A stretch of DNA of 64,000 nt from Seminavis robusta. Taxonomy: Eukaryota; Bacillariophyta; Bacillariophyceae; Naviculales; Naviculaceae. The stretch is from assembly GCA_903772945.1 (NCBI GenBank), contig CAICTM010000009.1, positions 124,001 to 188,000 of the forward strand. Direction: 5' to 3'. Positions within the stretch are counted from its first letter, which is position 1; each line of letters begins with the position of its first letter. Shown here one piece after another: positions 31,736 to 43,468 of this stretch. Below the pieces are notes generated by a model, which did not search any database, was not told the DNA's origin, and saw only the letters and a program-made list of their open reading frames with translations. A program made the translations under genes and the position numbers.

Positions 31736-32994
31736 GGTGGTGTGGGTAGTTTTTTCTTTGGCGTTTGGCTTTGTAGGTTTGATTTTTCTTCGCTGTGCGG
31801 AGACAGAGGAAAGGATTTGTGAGAAGATACGGTACGCCAAACCACAAAAGGTGGCTGGGCTTTTCTTTGCTCTTTGTTGTTTGTGCTGTGCGTCGCGTGT
31901 CTCAAGGCTGTGTTCCTGCGACTTCACCGGAGTCGAGAGGAAGGACAAAGCCCGCCACGAATGAACAGTGGATTGAATCATCACTCGAAGAATTAACATT
32001 CACGTCGAAAATGATTGCTTCAAGGCGCACGTGGTCGTGGTGCCGAATCGTCGCCATCCTGCTCTCCGTCGCTCACGAGCAGTGGATGGAGTCGAGTGAC
32101 AGTCAGGTCTTGATGAAGATCGAAGAAAGCCGTCAAAATCTGCCATTAGTCTCCGATAGGGCAACAGTATGCTGTCTGCTCGCTCCACACAGCCCCCATA
32201 GAGAGACTCAACGTGGATGTCTCAATCGATGCCGAGATGCGGAGCCGACGAGTGAGTATTCCACGCGGCAGCCATGTGCTTCAAACCTTGCAATGGATTG
32301 AGCGTACCGGTATGTAGTCGTCGCATTGTCCGATAATTGAAAGAGTGTAGTAATAGTAAGTCTATGCAAACCAATTGCAGCCATCTTCACTAAATTCTTT
32401 GCACATCCTTTCTCGGCGCCAATGCAACGTGTACCAAACTTCCCTGAACGCCACCAAAGAAAAAACAACACACGATGAGTATGTTTGATCACTGCCATGG
32501 AGGATACAGTAGGGGCAGTATTGGGTGATCCGTCACAACAGTTGCGTGAGCGGCGCGTACCATCTCCCTTGATTTGCTTGCAAGATGATGTGCCTTCCGT
32601 TGGCAGTTCTAAAGCTCTGATTGCTGCAATCGCTCACAACCGGTGTTAACAGCATTCTGGTTCTACTAGCTAGATGATTTGGCTTCTCAGATGCTGTACC
32701 ATGATCTACTATTGTGTCGGCATGTTTCGGATCAGTGCTTTTCCCACTTTTAGTTAGCATGCTGCAAGTAATGCACCAGCAGCTCTCGAGTGGCGCTGAC
32801 GAAGATAGCCGTTGCTTTGGGGCACGACGACTCGATTGAAGATTCCCACCTTCGCGACATCACAGCTCGACACCATTCTTTCTCCACCTTCTGTTTCTGA
32901 AGCAAGCGTGTAATACCGGTACTAGTAGTTGCTGTGGTTGCTTGCTATCTCTCTCCCTCAAAATCGCTCATATCCTTGGTATCCCAGTTGCAAA
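31736..32994. other. Intergenic, divergent 5' regions
   Basis: Upstream DNA of the ABC gene (minus) and the tetraspan gene (plus). Frames on both strands are short and overlap. TACCGGTA words occur near 32306 and 32913. No gene or RNA was recognised. Confidence 0.4.
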
Positions 32995-33810
32995 ATGAAT
33001 GTTTTCTTGCGTTTCCTCCCTGTCATGGCCATCATTGTCAGTCGGCTTGTTCAAGTTGGATTCGCCATCGTTGCGGCTTTTTCGATTCCCGAAGTTCGCC
33101 AGCTCTTGAACACCAACTACGAAAGAGTTGGAGACACCTTCTACGTTCCCATCAAAGTATGCAAGCCAACAGAAATCACTTTGAACGGTACGACCATCAC
33201 CTTGGACCCGGACACTGGCAACGATTGCCACTCGCTTGGTTTTCTCGTCAACGCTTGTGCCATGTCATTTCTCTTTGCGATCGTTGCGGTTGGGGTCTTT
33301 GTCGTATCGGATCTCTTTGCTCGACGCGCGAAGGGAAGCTCCGCGACTGTTGTCGGGATGGGACTCTTTTTGATCTTCATTCTCTTACAAGCGGCAGCTT
33401 GCACGTGGGCACTCTTCAGCGAAAGCCTGTTCTGGATCGACTACTTTGATGACGACATTCTGGAGGAACACTTTGAAGAGCTGGGAATCGAGAAGGTTGA
33501 TACACATGGAAACTCCTGGATGCTCATGGCTACCGGAGGAGCCGCGGTTTTGAGTGCTGCTCTGTTACTGTTGGAGTCGTTGTGCTCGTTGTGCTGCTGC
33601 GGCAAAGGCAACGCCAAGGAAGAGGCCGCTGGAAGCGTGGAAGAGACAACAACTCGCAAGAACAACACAAGTGAACTTCCCATTGTCGCCCCGCCATCCT
33701 TCACCGAACGAACTGCTGGGTCTGATGATCCTCCTCATCCTGGAACTGCCGCGGAAGAAGAGTCAAAAAACGAGCAACCCACTTGGACGAGCTGGGCAAA
33801 ACCGTTCTAA
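32995..33810 (+). CDS. Four-helix (tetraspan) membrane protein
   Basis: Single exon, 271 residues from ATG 32995. Four hydrophobic segments are visible: FLPVMAIIVSRLVQVGFAIV (about 6-25), LVNACAMSFLFAIVAVGVFV (about 83-103), VVGMGLFLIFILLQAAACTW (about 119-139) and MATGGAAVLSAALLLLESLC (about 180-200). A loop of about 50 residues with two cysteines follows helix 1, and a second acidic loop (DYFDDDILEEHFEELG) follows helix 3. The tail after a CCC palmitoylation-like cluster is hydrophilic and disordered. The topology resembles claudin/tetraspanin-like or MARVEL proteins, but no diagnostic motif is present, so I assign no family. Confidence 0.75.
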   Translation: MNVFLRFLPVMAIIVSRLVQVGFAIVAAFSIPEVRQLLNTNYERVGDTFYVPIKVCKPTEITLNGTTITLDPDTGNDCHSLGFLVNACAMSFLFAIVAVGVFVVSDLFARRAKGSSATVVGMGLFLIFILLQAAACTWALFSESLFWIDYFDDDILEEHFEELGIEKVDTHGNSWMLMATGGAAVLSAALLLLESLCSLCCCGKGNAKEEAAGSVEETTTRKNNTSELPIVAPPSFTERTAGSDDPPHPGTAAEEESKNEQPTWTSWAKPF

Positions 33811-34591
33811 AGACCATTGGCAATGCGATCAAGCATTATTGGCCTACCGGTGCAGTGCCATGCCGGTGCCGTAGAGCGATCGAAAGAGCGATCAAACGAG
33901 CAACGTTTACACTCACGAAGTTTATTCAATACTAGCAATAAACCCAAGCAAACCTGCTGCCCAGAAGAATGATCGACTGAGTCACTCTTCGACTGACTCG
34001 TTCTCTAGCTAGGAAGTTCTACCAGTAGTACCAGGAACACAAGAAGTGTGGTCACATTAAAGGAGAGCGTCTCGTCTGGTTTCAAATGTTTTCGCGGGCT
34101 AGGACGTAAAGTCAAGCTAGCCAATGCGACGAACCCCATGGGATTTGCATCCGTCCATGTGATGGTACCGGTACTCCGAGTGGCTCCTCAATGCTGCCCC
34201 GCAACTACCTACCGGTGGTAGCACCGGTACACGCTGTGAGGGAGCGGGCTTCCACGATGAGTCGAGTCTCGGGCTGGCACTCCCTTACGATATCTCTAAT
34301 TGTTCGACGCGACTGACCGTCACTCGCAAGCAAGGAGTAGCTTCGATTGTCTGACGGCAAGGAGTGGTCTCGATGTCGTCTCCTCTGTTTCGTGCTGGCA
34401 ATACCACAGAGAATCAGATAGATGGATTGAGATCACAATTTACTTAGCCGCAACAAAGCGAAACAATCGAGGTTTGTTTGCTATCTTCAACATTCGGAAG
34501 GCCGCAGCGTTGTCACGAAACCCCGAGCTGCATACACCGGAGCTCTTTACGACAGTAGTACCACACCTTTCTGATTCACTGATACCTCAAG
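33811..34591. other. Intergenic
   Basis: Lies between two plus-strand genes. It holds several CCGGTA words (33845, 34165, 34210-34225). A frame at 34300-34611 overlaps the next start and shows no domain. Confidence 0.4.
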
Positions 34592-35707
34592 ATGACACGA
34601 TCAGTCAATAGCATCACTCTTGCTGCGGCCTTCTTGTACGCCTGGTTCCCCGGATCGGTGTTCTCTGAGAAAGACTTTGCATTTGACATCAGTCTCGATG
34701 TCGACGACGTGGAAGTCGTTTTTGGCACTACTTCATCAGGAAGCAAACAATTGCAGTTCGCACTTGACTATGATTACTCTGGTCCGTTGCCTGTCAATGA
34801 GCCGATGGTGAACTTTGGGTTTGACATACGCAAGTCCGATTGCTTCTCCGAGCCTCTTGAAACGCCTGATCCCGTCCAACTGGCCACGCTCGACGATGTG
34901 GCATTTGACACGAGCGTCTCTGGAAAGGTCAGCGTTCGTCTGGATCTCAACTTGGGTGTCATTGCACAATCCAGCCTATGGAGCCAAGACGATGAAGCTA
35001 TGGGCACCATTGCATTCTGTGGACGTTTCAACGTTCAATACGACGATGTGCTCGTGAACTTGCACGAAGCCGTTGTCACCACAGAGATTGACTTGACCCA
35101 AGGCGATGGCTTTGCCGCGTTTTCCCTGCAACTCCACCGTGCCGACACCAGCATGGCTGAAAAGGAAGCCCAAATCACGGTGTACCATGGTGATGAAGCA
35201 GGGGAAGCGGTGGCAGCGCCAGATTCAATTTTGCAAGGCGAACCCTTACGACTTTGCGTCAAGACTGCAGTTGGTGCACTCAGCAACACGAATGTGTACG
35301 TTCAAAACATTGAGGAATTGACTTGGTCGGCCTCAACCACACCTGCAACTTCCTTCAGCCCAGTTTTGGAAGGGACTGCGAGGGGCATGAGTGTTCTTGA
35401 ATGCGCCCAAAAACCTGGTGTTTGCTGCGTTCAGTTCTTTGTGGGTGCGTCGACCTTTCTTATGTTTGAGGACACCGCGGAGCTTACCATTACGGGGTCT
35501 GTCGCTCTTGCATTGGGCGAGGATGACTCCCGGCGCCAACTTGCGAACAAGCGATTGTTGGAGGACCTGAGCAACGACGACCCTGAGTTTAGTGAATTCC
35601 AACACCACGCTGGAGTCTTGAAACGAGAAAGCAAATCAAGCGCGGGAGGTCCGAGCTTTTTCTTTGGACTTGAGGTGACCCTCCTTGTCATGTATTTCTT
35701 TGCTTAG
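34592..35707 (+). CDS. Secreted, probably GPI-anchored protein of unknown function
   Basis: Single exon, 371 residues from ATG 34592. The N-terminus (MTRSVNSITLAAAFLYAWFP) is a signal peptide ending near VFS (25). The body is beta-rich with alternating hydrophobic residues and conserved aromatic and Cys residues, for example FDIRKSDCF and IAFCGRFNVQYDDVLVN. The C-terminus has a hydrophilic stretch, a small-residue site (KSSAGGPS) and a final hydrophobic tail (FFFGLEVTLLVMYFFA), as expected for a GPI-anchor signal. I infer a cell-surface or wall-associated protein. I recognise no family. Confidence 0.75.
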   Translation: MTRSVNSITLAAAFLYAWFPGSVFSEKDFAFDISLDVDDVEVVFGTTSSGSKQLQFALDYDYSGPLPVNEPMVNFGFDIRKSDCFSEPLETPDPVQLATLDDVAFDTSVSGKVSVRLDLNLGVIAQSSLWSQDDEAMGTIAFCGRFNVQYDDVLVNLHEAVVTTEIDLTQGDGFAAFSLQLHRADTSMAEKEAQITVYHGDEAGEAVAAPDSILQGEPLRLCVKTAVGALSNTNVYVQNIEELTWSASTTPATSFSPVLEGTARGMSVLECAQKPGVCCVQFFVGASTFLMFEDTAELTITGSVALALGEDDSRRQLANKRLLEDLSNDDPEFSEFQHHAGVLKRESKSSAGGPSFFFGLEVTLLVMYFFA

Positions 35708-35848
35708 TCGCAAGGTCAAATTATGGAACACTCTTCATATAGCGATTAGTGATTGAGAGGGTAGAGTAAGAACCGATATAGCAACCGGTATAATTCTAAG
35801 TGGGATAGTCTCAATTCTCATCATGCAAGGACCGATTCACTCGTTTAG

Positions 35849-38800
35849 CTACAAACACGTGCAACCGCAAGTGCAGGCCACCTGGTCACAGCTGATTCCA
35901 ATGGACTCCAAGCTGTATGAAGGGTCATCCTTCAGGAAACACAAGCTTACCGGCACCTCTCCTGTCAGCGCCGTTTCTTGCAGGTTGATGTGTCGCAAGT
36001 CAGTCCACTGGAGACCCCAATCCACAGGGATCATGCCTGTTATTTCGGCATTGTTGTTCACCTCCAAAACTTGCAGCTTCGACAAGGAACTCCATGCTAA
36101 TGGAAGTGGCCCCTGCAGCCTGTTCCCCCCAAGTGTAAGCACTGTCAGGGAATTTGAAAGTTGATTGAGAGAGGCTGGAAGCCTAGACTGGATTTGATTG
36201 TTGTCCAGATGCAGCTCCATCAAGCTGGTCATACGGCTGAGTTCATCTGGTATGCGCCCTGTAAGTTGGTTGTTGCCTATCAACAATCCTTTCAACTGTA
36301 GTAGTCTCGAAACTTCCGCGGGCACGCTTCCCGTCAAGAGATTATCCGTCAACACCAGCGAAACCAGGCCCTGTATGTTCTGGAGCAATGGTGTGATGCG
36401 TCCCGAAAGTTGATTGCCTTCCAACCGAAGATGCTCAAGGTTCGTCAACAATGCCAACTCTGTTGGTATTGTCGAGGAGAGCTTTCCGCTTCCGCTGCTG
36501 CCCCCCTGGTTCGCCAGGGTCAGCCAGAGGAGGTCTGTCATTGCTGCCAGTTCAGTTGGAATAGAGCCAGTCAAACTGCAAGAATGAAAGTCTAAACCGA
36601 GCAGCGTTGTCACCAGGCTAAGTCTGGTTGGAATCGGCCCCCGAAGCTCAGAGTTTGCACTCAAATCGAGACTCAACAAGTTTGTCAATAGCCCCATTTC
36701 ATCAGGGATGGTGCCAACGAGATCACTCGACCGGAAAAAGAACGAATCCACTTGCTCGTCGGCATCGCATGTTATCGCCTCAGTCCAATTGCATTCCGAA
36801 GTATCAGGATTCAGCCAACCCTGTTCAAGCTCCTCAGGTTCCTCAGCATCAACTTCAGGAGAATCGACCACAGCAGTCGAATTGTCCTCCATAGCGCGAT
36901 TCTGCACCGTTGGGTTGTTGTGCTCCGGACTGGTAGCGTAGTAGAATGTGGCAATTGCATACCTCTGAACCAAGCGTTCTTCTGAGTAACCTTGCGTGTC
37001 AGAATTCTCCAGCCACTCCCAGGCCTTGTATTGTGGCGAGTCACCATCCCGCTGTACAACATCCCAACTCCAGGATGGCAGCAGGGTTTCTCCATCCAAC
37101 TGAGGGTTCTCCACAGGTGAAGGAGTTGGTGGCGCTTGCGGCATCATCGTACTTGAACCGTTGGAGGCGGGAGTCGGAGCGCCAGTCTCAGTGTTGTTTG
37201 ACCCACCATTGTCCACATTGGTTGGTGATCCAGCACCAGTGACAGACACAATCAACACGACCACCCAAACTGCTATGAGGAAGAATACAATACAAAGCCC
37301 CTGAAGATTATCACAAAACCGTTCAAGTAACGTCAGTTCTTGTTTCGGTATATCTGCCAACGAGTATCCTCCAGAACGCATATCATCGTCCGACATGCCA
37401 TCGTTGGACGCATCGTCTCGTTTGGATTCCAAGCGTTGACGCTCCTCTTCCCTGAGTTTGAGCCTCGTATAAATGTTTTCGTCGACTGTGGAAGCGCGGG
37501 ATAAACCAGAACGAGTTGAACCCTGATCTAAATCGCCCTTCCGCCTGCCTCTCCTCTTTCCCCTCCTCGAGCGCCCCGAGGTTGCCGATAGCAGGTGATC
37601 GTCTGTATAAACAGTATCGTGAGAGTTTGTCGGCGATGTCCTTACGGAATAAGCCTTCCACTGTTCTTCTAGTTCCTCGATGTCGGCCTTGGCGAAGCCC
37701 GGAATATCAGTGGGGGTTTTGTTCATCTCTTGCTGTTGCTTTTCTGCCTGCTCGATCTTTGCTTTCAGACCGGGAGGTGGAAAGCTAGGCGTCCGAATGA
37801 TACTCTCGGGGAAAATGGGAGTTTTGACCGGTCCAAAGTCAACGTCTGATATCTCCGACACGTAGCTCATATTGCGTTCCAGACCACTCCTATCGGGGAT
37901 CACAACGTTGCTTATCATCGGATCGAAACCCCGCCGATGCGGCGTTTGTGGATCAGGTTGTTGACGAGTTTCGTGAAGTGGCGTTGGTTCCCGTCGTTTT
38001 CGCACGTTGGATGCTGCGGCTGCAGGAGGGTCCCTTGTCCTAGTAGAGTTCGAGATCTTTCGGGGTTTGGCTCGTTTCTTGCCACTTTTGCGTAGGGATT
38101 CATAGTAGAGATCATCTTGAAAGAACTCTTTTGCGTACGGTGCTTCGTCGAAAGGCACGCTGAATTGGCTCTTGCTGCTTTCGTCGTTCATGTCGGTGCT
38201 GTTGCGTACGAACGATGCCTTGGAATTCATTCTGCTCCCTTTGGTCCTGTCCAAGGATGGTTGTGGCGTCGCAAGCCGCTCATAAATAGGGCGAAGGTCG
38301 TCAGCGCTGCTACTAGAGTCACTTACTTGTTCCTCCTTGATTTCCACAATGACAGGCGGCGATTTGTGCTCCGGAAGTAGGGATTGGTGGAATGACATCG
38401 GAGCCCCAGTTGTCGTTGGGTGATGTTGGTAGGAAGGAGCCACCGCAATGGAATGCCGCTGTGGATGCCCTTGCGGTTGCTGATGTGGTGGTGGTATTTG
38501 CGGTTGTTGCTGCCATTGCTGTGCATAAAATGGCAGCTCCTGTGTTGGAGTGACACGTTCGACAAAGGGTGTGGTGGTTTGTGGCCTATTGGGAATACCT
38601 CCGCTATCTAGCGGGTGCCTTTGATGTGAAGGTATGGTGGCGATGGAGTGCCGCTGTGGATGCCCTTGATGCAACACTTCCAGCTGCGGCTGCCAGTTTT
38701 GAGAATACAATGCAACCTCTGGAGACTCAGAGAGACTCCCTTCAAAAGGAGTCGGCGTTTGTGCTCTATTGGGGATATTGCTGCTGGTATTCCACCTGGG

Positions 38801-41059
38801 TGGAACACCGCTGCTTCTACGCTCACCTTGCTGTGAAGACCGTGGCATCGCAGCGATGGAATGGCGTTGTGGCCTGGCAGAATCTTGCCTAGGTTGTGTC
38901 CTGGTGACAGGCTGGGACTGCACTTTCCGCAACTTTGTCAGGTGACTGTTGCTGGATTTAGGAATGGCGCCACTGTCGACAAAGCTCCAACTCGGTCGAT
39001 GACTACTACTTCGCATTCTCTCGTCGAGTGACGACTCTACCGGCGCTTCTTCCTCGATGACCAATGCTTGGGTGCTTTCTCTTCGCGGAGCCCGTGGTGG
39101 AATATTTTGTAGACTGGGTCGTCCTTGTTGCGCTTGAAAGGCGTATTGTCGATTGTGTCGCCTTTGACGACTGCTACTACTACTACTGGTGCTGCTGTCC
39201 AAGACGGATTCTGGTCCAGAGATGAGGGAAGACACAGACCGTTGGGGTGAAGGCTTGGCAGGTCTTGGAATGGGGGGCGGGGGTGTTTCGTCCGGTAGCT
39301 GCTTAGATTGCTCTTGCTGCTTGATTCGAAGGGCCCGCTTGTTCTTGAGCTTGAGGGCAAAGTTGATCACGCGAGCTTCCACTCTCACTGCCCGTTCCTC
39401 CAATCGTTGCCAGTTCATGTCGAAGTCTTCAGACGCCATGAGTACCTTTTTGCACAGCGCCGTCAAAGCATCGTCTTCATCTAGATCAGGCTGCTCGTAC
39501 CATGGCAACTCTTCATAGTACTGTTCGTACCACGGCACAAAGTCTGGATCATGTTCTGGTGGGACATGATGGGCAACATTGACGCTCAGTGGAGAGTCCA
39601 AGTCTTGTCGGTATTCCAGCCTATCGACCACGTGAGGATTTGCAAAGCGTACTTCTTGTTCAATGATTTCCTCCTCTATAGCTTTCGCATCCTTCTTTGC
39701 TGCTTCTGGAGGAGAACCCTCAGGGGAGCTTTCAATGATTTCTTCTTCAATGACTTCATAGACAATGCCCTGTGATTCAACCATCCCACTGCCATGGTCA
39801 CTGCTCCGACTGGGCGTTTTACTGTATCTTAGTCGTCTGGGTCCAGGAGTAAAAGCAGCCGTCCCAAAGGTTAACTCTGAACCCTCCGAGATGTCACCAC
39901 CGGGACTTGTAACAATGACAGGTTGTCGTTTGCGGATTGAATCAGGTGTGGTGCCATCCGATGTGACCTCTTCAACGATTTCCACTTCTTCGTAGGATCC
40001 TGCCAGTGATGAAGACTGAGATGGTTGTATGACAGGTGGTGGAGGCGGGGGTGGTGGAACTTTCGATTGTGGCGATGAACCCGACGACGAGGAGGAGGAG
40101 GAACTTGAAGAGTAAGACATGCTGTAAACGGCATGTTCGGAACCTCGCGGTTCTTTTTGTGACGTTGTGGTTTGAGGATTCACCACGGCTGCAGCTGTGT
40201 CTACTTGTTGTGGTGTCTGTTTGGGTGGCGGAGTGGAGAGATCAGGCGAAGGTTGTGTTGACAGAGGGGGTGATTGTTGTTCTGCTGTTGCTGATGCAAT
40301 TTCTTGTTTTTCTTCTTCTCTTCGAATGGTTTGTGGTGTCCCTGGAGCTGTTGGAACTGCAGGGGCGTCAACGTGAATATTCATGACCGAGTCAGGCGAC
40401 CTGAGTGATCGTTTACTGCTGCTCAAGGCAGAACTATGAAAGGAGCTGTCAATAGAGCTGGCAGTGCTGTTTCGACTTCCGGTTCTACTGCTCTTTCGCT
40501 GCTGGACATTCCTTACTGGTGGTGGCGGTGGTGGTGGAGCAGGGGCAGGTGGCGGAGGGAGTGGAGCAGGTATAGGAGGGGGAGGACCATTCGCCTTTTC
40601 GGCTGCCCAAGTGGCTCTTCTTGGTTTTAGTGATTGCCGCTTTGGTCGTTCTGGCCCCAGTGTAGATTGTGGTGATGGAACCTGCTTGCGCGGAGCTGCA
40701 GCTGGTTGGGGTGCAGGAGGAGCTTGTTTCTTCTTCCTGCTGCTGCTCATGCTCTGACTATGACTTTTGCTCTGACTTATACTCTGGCTTTTGCTCTGAC
40801 TGATGGCGCCCCCACTTTTCCCACCACCAATTTTCCGGCTACTAGAGACCATGGAAGTCAGTAGAGACTCAGATGAATCACTGTCGTCGCCATCCCCCAC
40901 AAACTCCATGATGTGTGCAATAATGGCACGATTGCGATAGATTGCAACCCCAGGACTGATACTGCTGTTGGATTGTCCCCTCTTTCCCGACGATGAAACA
41001 CTTTCCCGTTGACCCCGCCCCGTCCCTCCACCAGTCGACTGTAATGTCGAGCTGCTCAT
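35849..41059 (-). CDS. Large type II LRR membrane protein (diatom LRR family)
   Basis: Single exon, 1736 residues from ATG 41059. About 1250 residues precede the membrane helix: Ser runs, polyproline (RPPPPIPAPLP-like) and Gln/His-rich linkers, with one ordered patch (EQYYEELPWYEQPDLDEDDA then LCKKVLMASEDFDMNWQRLE). A single helix (LCIVFFLIAVWVVVLIVSV, about 1250-1270) is followed by a PT-rich spacer, the motif SPQYKAWEWLENSD...QRYAIATFYYAT, then about ten plant-type LRRs (LxxLxLxxNxLxGxIPxEL, about 1430-1680) and a Cys tail CTCGCTCL. With no N-terminal signal peptide, the N-terminus is probably cytosolic and the LRRs outside or luminal. It shares this design with the genes at 43469 and 48078. 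Function is unknown; LRR ectodomains usually bind proteins or glycans. Confidence 0.88.
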   Translation of the reverse strand: MSSSTLQSTGGGTGRGQRESVSSSGKRGQSNSSISPGVAIYRNRAIIAHIMEFVGDGDDSDSSESLLTSMVSSSRKIGGGKSGGAISQSKSQSISQSKSHSQSMSSSRKKKQAPPAPQPAAAPRKQVPSPQSTLGPERPKRQSLKPRRATWAAEKANGPPPPIPAPLPPPPAPAPPPPPPPVRNVQQRKSSRTGSRNSTASSIDSSFHSSALSSSKRSLRSPDSVMNIHVDAPAVPTAPGTPQTIRREEEKQEIASATAEQQSPPLSTQPSPDLSTPPPKQTPQQVDTAAAVVNPQTTTSQKEPRGSEHAVYSMSYSSSSSSSSSSGSSPQSKVPPPPPPPPVIQPSQSSSLAGSYEEVEIVEEVTSDGTTPDSIRKRQPVIVTSPGGDISEGSELTFGTAAFTPGPRRLRYSKTPSRSSDHGSGMVESQGIVYEVIEEEIIESSPEGSPPEAAKKDAKAIEEEIIEQEVRFANPHVVDRLEYRQDLDSPLSVNVAHHVPPEHDPDFVPWYEQYYEELPWYEQPDLDEDDALTALCKKVLMASEDFDMNWQRLEERAVRVEARVINFALKLKNKRALRIKQQEQSKQLPDETPPPPIPRPAKPSPQRSVSSLISGPESVLDSSTSSSSSSRQRRHNRQYAFQAQQGRPSLQNIPPRAPRRESTQALVIEEEAPVESSLDERMRSSSHRPSWSFVDSGAIPKSSNSHLTKLRKVQSQPVTRTQPRQDSARPQRHSIAAMPRSSQQGERRSSGVPPRWNTSSNIPNRAQTPTPFEGSLSESPEVALYSQNWQPQLEVLHQGHPQRHSIATIPSHQRHPLDSGGIPNRPQTTTPFVERVTPTQELPFYAQQWQQQPQIPPPHQQPQGHPQRHSIAVAPSYQHHPTTTGAPMSFHQSLLPEHKSPPVIVEIKEEQVSDSSSSADDLRPIYERLATPQPSLDRTKGSRMNSKASFVRNSTDMNDESSKSQFSVPFDEAPYAKEFFQDDLYYESLRKSGKKRAKPRKISNSTRTRDPPAAAASNVRKRREPTPLHETRQQPDPQTPHRRGFDPMISNVVIPDRSGLERNMSYVSEISDVDFGPVKTPIFPESIIRTPSFPPPGLKAKIEQAEKQQQEMNKTPTDIPGFAKADIEELEEQWKAYSVRTSPTNSHDTVYTDDHLLSATSGRSRRGKRRGRRKGDLDQGSTRSGLSRASTVDENIYTRLKLREEERQRLESKRDDASNDGMSDDDMRSGGYSLADIPKQELTLLERFCDNLQGLCIVFFLIAVWVVVLIVSVTGAGSPTNVDNGGSNNTETGAPTPASNGSSTMMPQAPPTPSPVENPQLDGETLLPSWSWDVVQRDGDSPQYKAWEWLENSDTQGYSEERLVQRYAIATFYYATSPEHNNPTVQNRAMEDNSTAVVDSPEVDAEEPEELEQGWLNPDTSECNWTEAITCDADEQVDSFFFRSSDLVGTIPDEMGLLTNLLSLDLSANSELRGPIPTRLSLVTTLLGLDFHSCSLTGSIPTELAAMTDLLWLTLANQGGSSGSGKLSSTIPTELALLTNLEHLRLEGNQLSGRITPLLQNIQGLVSLVLTDNLLTGSVPAEVSRLLQLKGLLIGNNQLTGRIPDELSRMTSLMELHLDNNQIQSRLPASLNQLSNSLTVLTLGGNRLQGPLPLAWSSLSKLQVLEVNNNAEITGMIPVDWGLQWTDLRHINLQETALTGEVPVSLCFLKDDPSYSLESIGISCDQVACTCGCTCL

Positions 41060-43468
41060 TTTTCTCTCGCTTTTTCTCACTTGCTTGGTTTCTTCTTCTC
41101 AAGACATGGACACTGTCAGCTCCCACGTCTTATTCGTCTGCAGTGCGATAATCGGAAGGCTCTTGCCATCTACCATGCAGGAGAGGTCTCTGTTCCGGTC
41201 GGGCAAGGGTTGGTATACCGTTAGGTTGTGGTGACTGCATCCAGTTCCGAGTTGTCGAGGATGAGGGGTGAGTGCATAATATGTTGAGTGGTGTGAAGTG
41301 TGAAGGGCGAATTAAGAAGCTTTTAAGTAACAAAAATTTTGTATCCTCGCAGGCGATTTTGCATAAATCTTTTATAACGGAAGAATTTAGTGTAATCAAT
41401 GTAAATTTGTCCACCGGTACAACGTATACCGGTAGTAGTAGTCTAGCGTACCAGGTATTACCTTTATTATTGTGATGCTTCTACTGTGTGTGGGCTACTA
41501 GACTACTAGTACTTTTACGTCTTTTCTCTTCAACAAACTTCGTCTCCTTCTGGGAGTCTTCCTCGACTCCCAGGACACCATTGTCCTCTTCCTTTGGTGG
41601 CTGCTCAGAGCAATGAGTGGCTCCTAGCACTATCTGCAGTGGCAGCCAGTCTAATTGGAGCATGTGTGCTACCACATTGCTCCGCTTAGAGTCATGGCTA
41701 CAGAAGGCTGGAGAAACTTTTATGATGCTTGCTGGAAGGCTGGTTTGCACCAACGCACCAACTGCAATTGCACCCTGCATTCATCAGCTTTGTCATCGAT
41801 GTCATTGATAAGAGTAGGAAAACTCCTTCCCTGCTTTATGTATACTTGCTTCGTTGAAGAGCTCATGCTTCCAACCAATCTCTCATCTATCTAACTAAAC
41901 CATCAACAGTGATATTCTGAGTACTGTAATGAATTCTTTGAGATCATCGTTTTTCTCACTATTCATACAATTATTTGGACTGTGGGCTACCGGTTATAGC
42001 TAGCTAGTAGAGCTGGTTATACATCAGTGTTTTTAAGATGCAAGAAAGGAGGCGTGCCAATAGGGCTCCAGTTTCCAGTTATAAATATGTTGTGACGCAT
42101 CCAGCAGTCATCAGCTTACGAAGGCGTGACGTACGTCACTGCATCTTCAATTACTCAGTCCATCCTTCGATCAAGGCTGTGATAGTACTACATGTACCGG
42201 TAGTAGTACTGGTAGCTCCAATGGTACCAATAGCAATCCAAATCTGCGGTACTGATACTTTGTACCGGTGCGGGTGCGCCAACTCAGAGTGATGACCATG
42301 GATGAATAAAACACTCCCCTGAGTGGTACGTAGAGAGACTAGCTTTTCCGTGCTACGAGTAGCCAGTTGGAGCTACCGGTAGGTGTAGCTAGCTACCGGT
42401 AGCTGCATCAGAAGGTTTTCTTGCTTTCTTTGGTGCTGGATGAAGCAGGTTGATAGAGAGGTCGGGAGAGGTCCAGTTCGGCCCTGCGGTACTGCAAGGG
42501 CCAAACCAACAAACCAAGGCCACGACCTGGACAAACGTTACCCATCATTGCAGTTTGGGGGAACATAAACTAACTGTTCTGTACCGGTATTTATCTTTAA
42601 TCTGTTTGTCTGAATGGTGCTGAACCTCGTGGATGCAAGTTCATCCAAAGCTGTGCCAGTTGGTTATGGAAGCTGTTTCGGATCAGGCCAGCTTTTGTCG
42701 ATCCGGGACAAAGTTGTGGGAGTCAGCATCAAAAATGCTACTTAACCCCAGCTCTGAAAAGAGATGAGCCCTAAGTATGCATGTTTGATTGATGACCAAA
42801 AGAGTTAAAAGTTTGTTCTGCTTTCGTTGTTTGTTTTAAGTGACTGCGGCGAGAAGGAAAATGTTTGGTTGTGGCTGGCTCTGGATGGAATTGTGACCAT
42901 TTCCGCTGATAATGACACCTGACTGGAAAAGCTAGTAGCTGCCACCAACCGCAAAGGAAGTTGGGCGCATCGATCTATCTAATCTCGCGACATCATTCTC
43001 ATCCAGACTTTTTGCGGTGAGTGAGTGTGTGACAGTGACAAGCTCTCAGTTTGAAGCTCCCCACAGCCAAGCTCATTTGTTATCATCGGCAACAGCTTCG
43101 ACGGCACCACTACTGTATTAATAGCTAGATCGGATCAGGTATTCCTTGGAGGGACTCTTGCATTCCGTCAAACAGTTCTAGCTAGAAGATCGCAGAACTT
43201 AGAGAGTGCCAGATACTCCCGTCTTTCTTTTGTCTGAATTTTATTGAATTGAATTGAATTGATCAGATCAGATCAGGATTTTGATATACCAGTGGTCTAG
43301 TATCTAGTAGAGTATTATCTCAGTCAGTCATCCTCAGTGAGCTAGAAAGCTTTTGAGCTCAGCTCAGATACCCCAAGAAAGAAAAAGGCAGAAGACCAGA
43401 AATTGACGGAACAAAATACTGATTATTCCAACTTGCTTGTCACGGAGTATCAGATCAGATCAGTCAGT
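41060..43468. other. Gene-poor region, divergent 5' regions of two LRR genes
   Basis: About 2.4 kb. Overlapping frames at 41481-41894 on both strands show no domain. TACCGGTA-type words are dense (41414-41435, 41990, 42196-42270, 42375-42400, 42582). Just upstream of the plus-strand gene is a microsatellite of GAATT then GATCA units (43243-43277). No RNA gene was recognised. Confidence 0.45.

Noticed and set aside
41481-41894. Overlapping frames on both strands, possible small gene or decayed transposase
   Set aside because: No domain, no clear start context and coding-like composition on neither strand. Left as intergenic.
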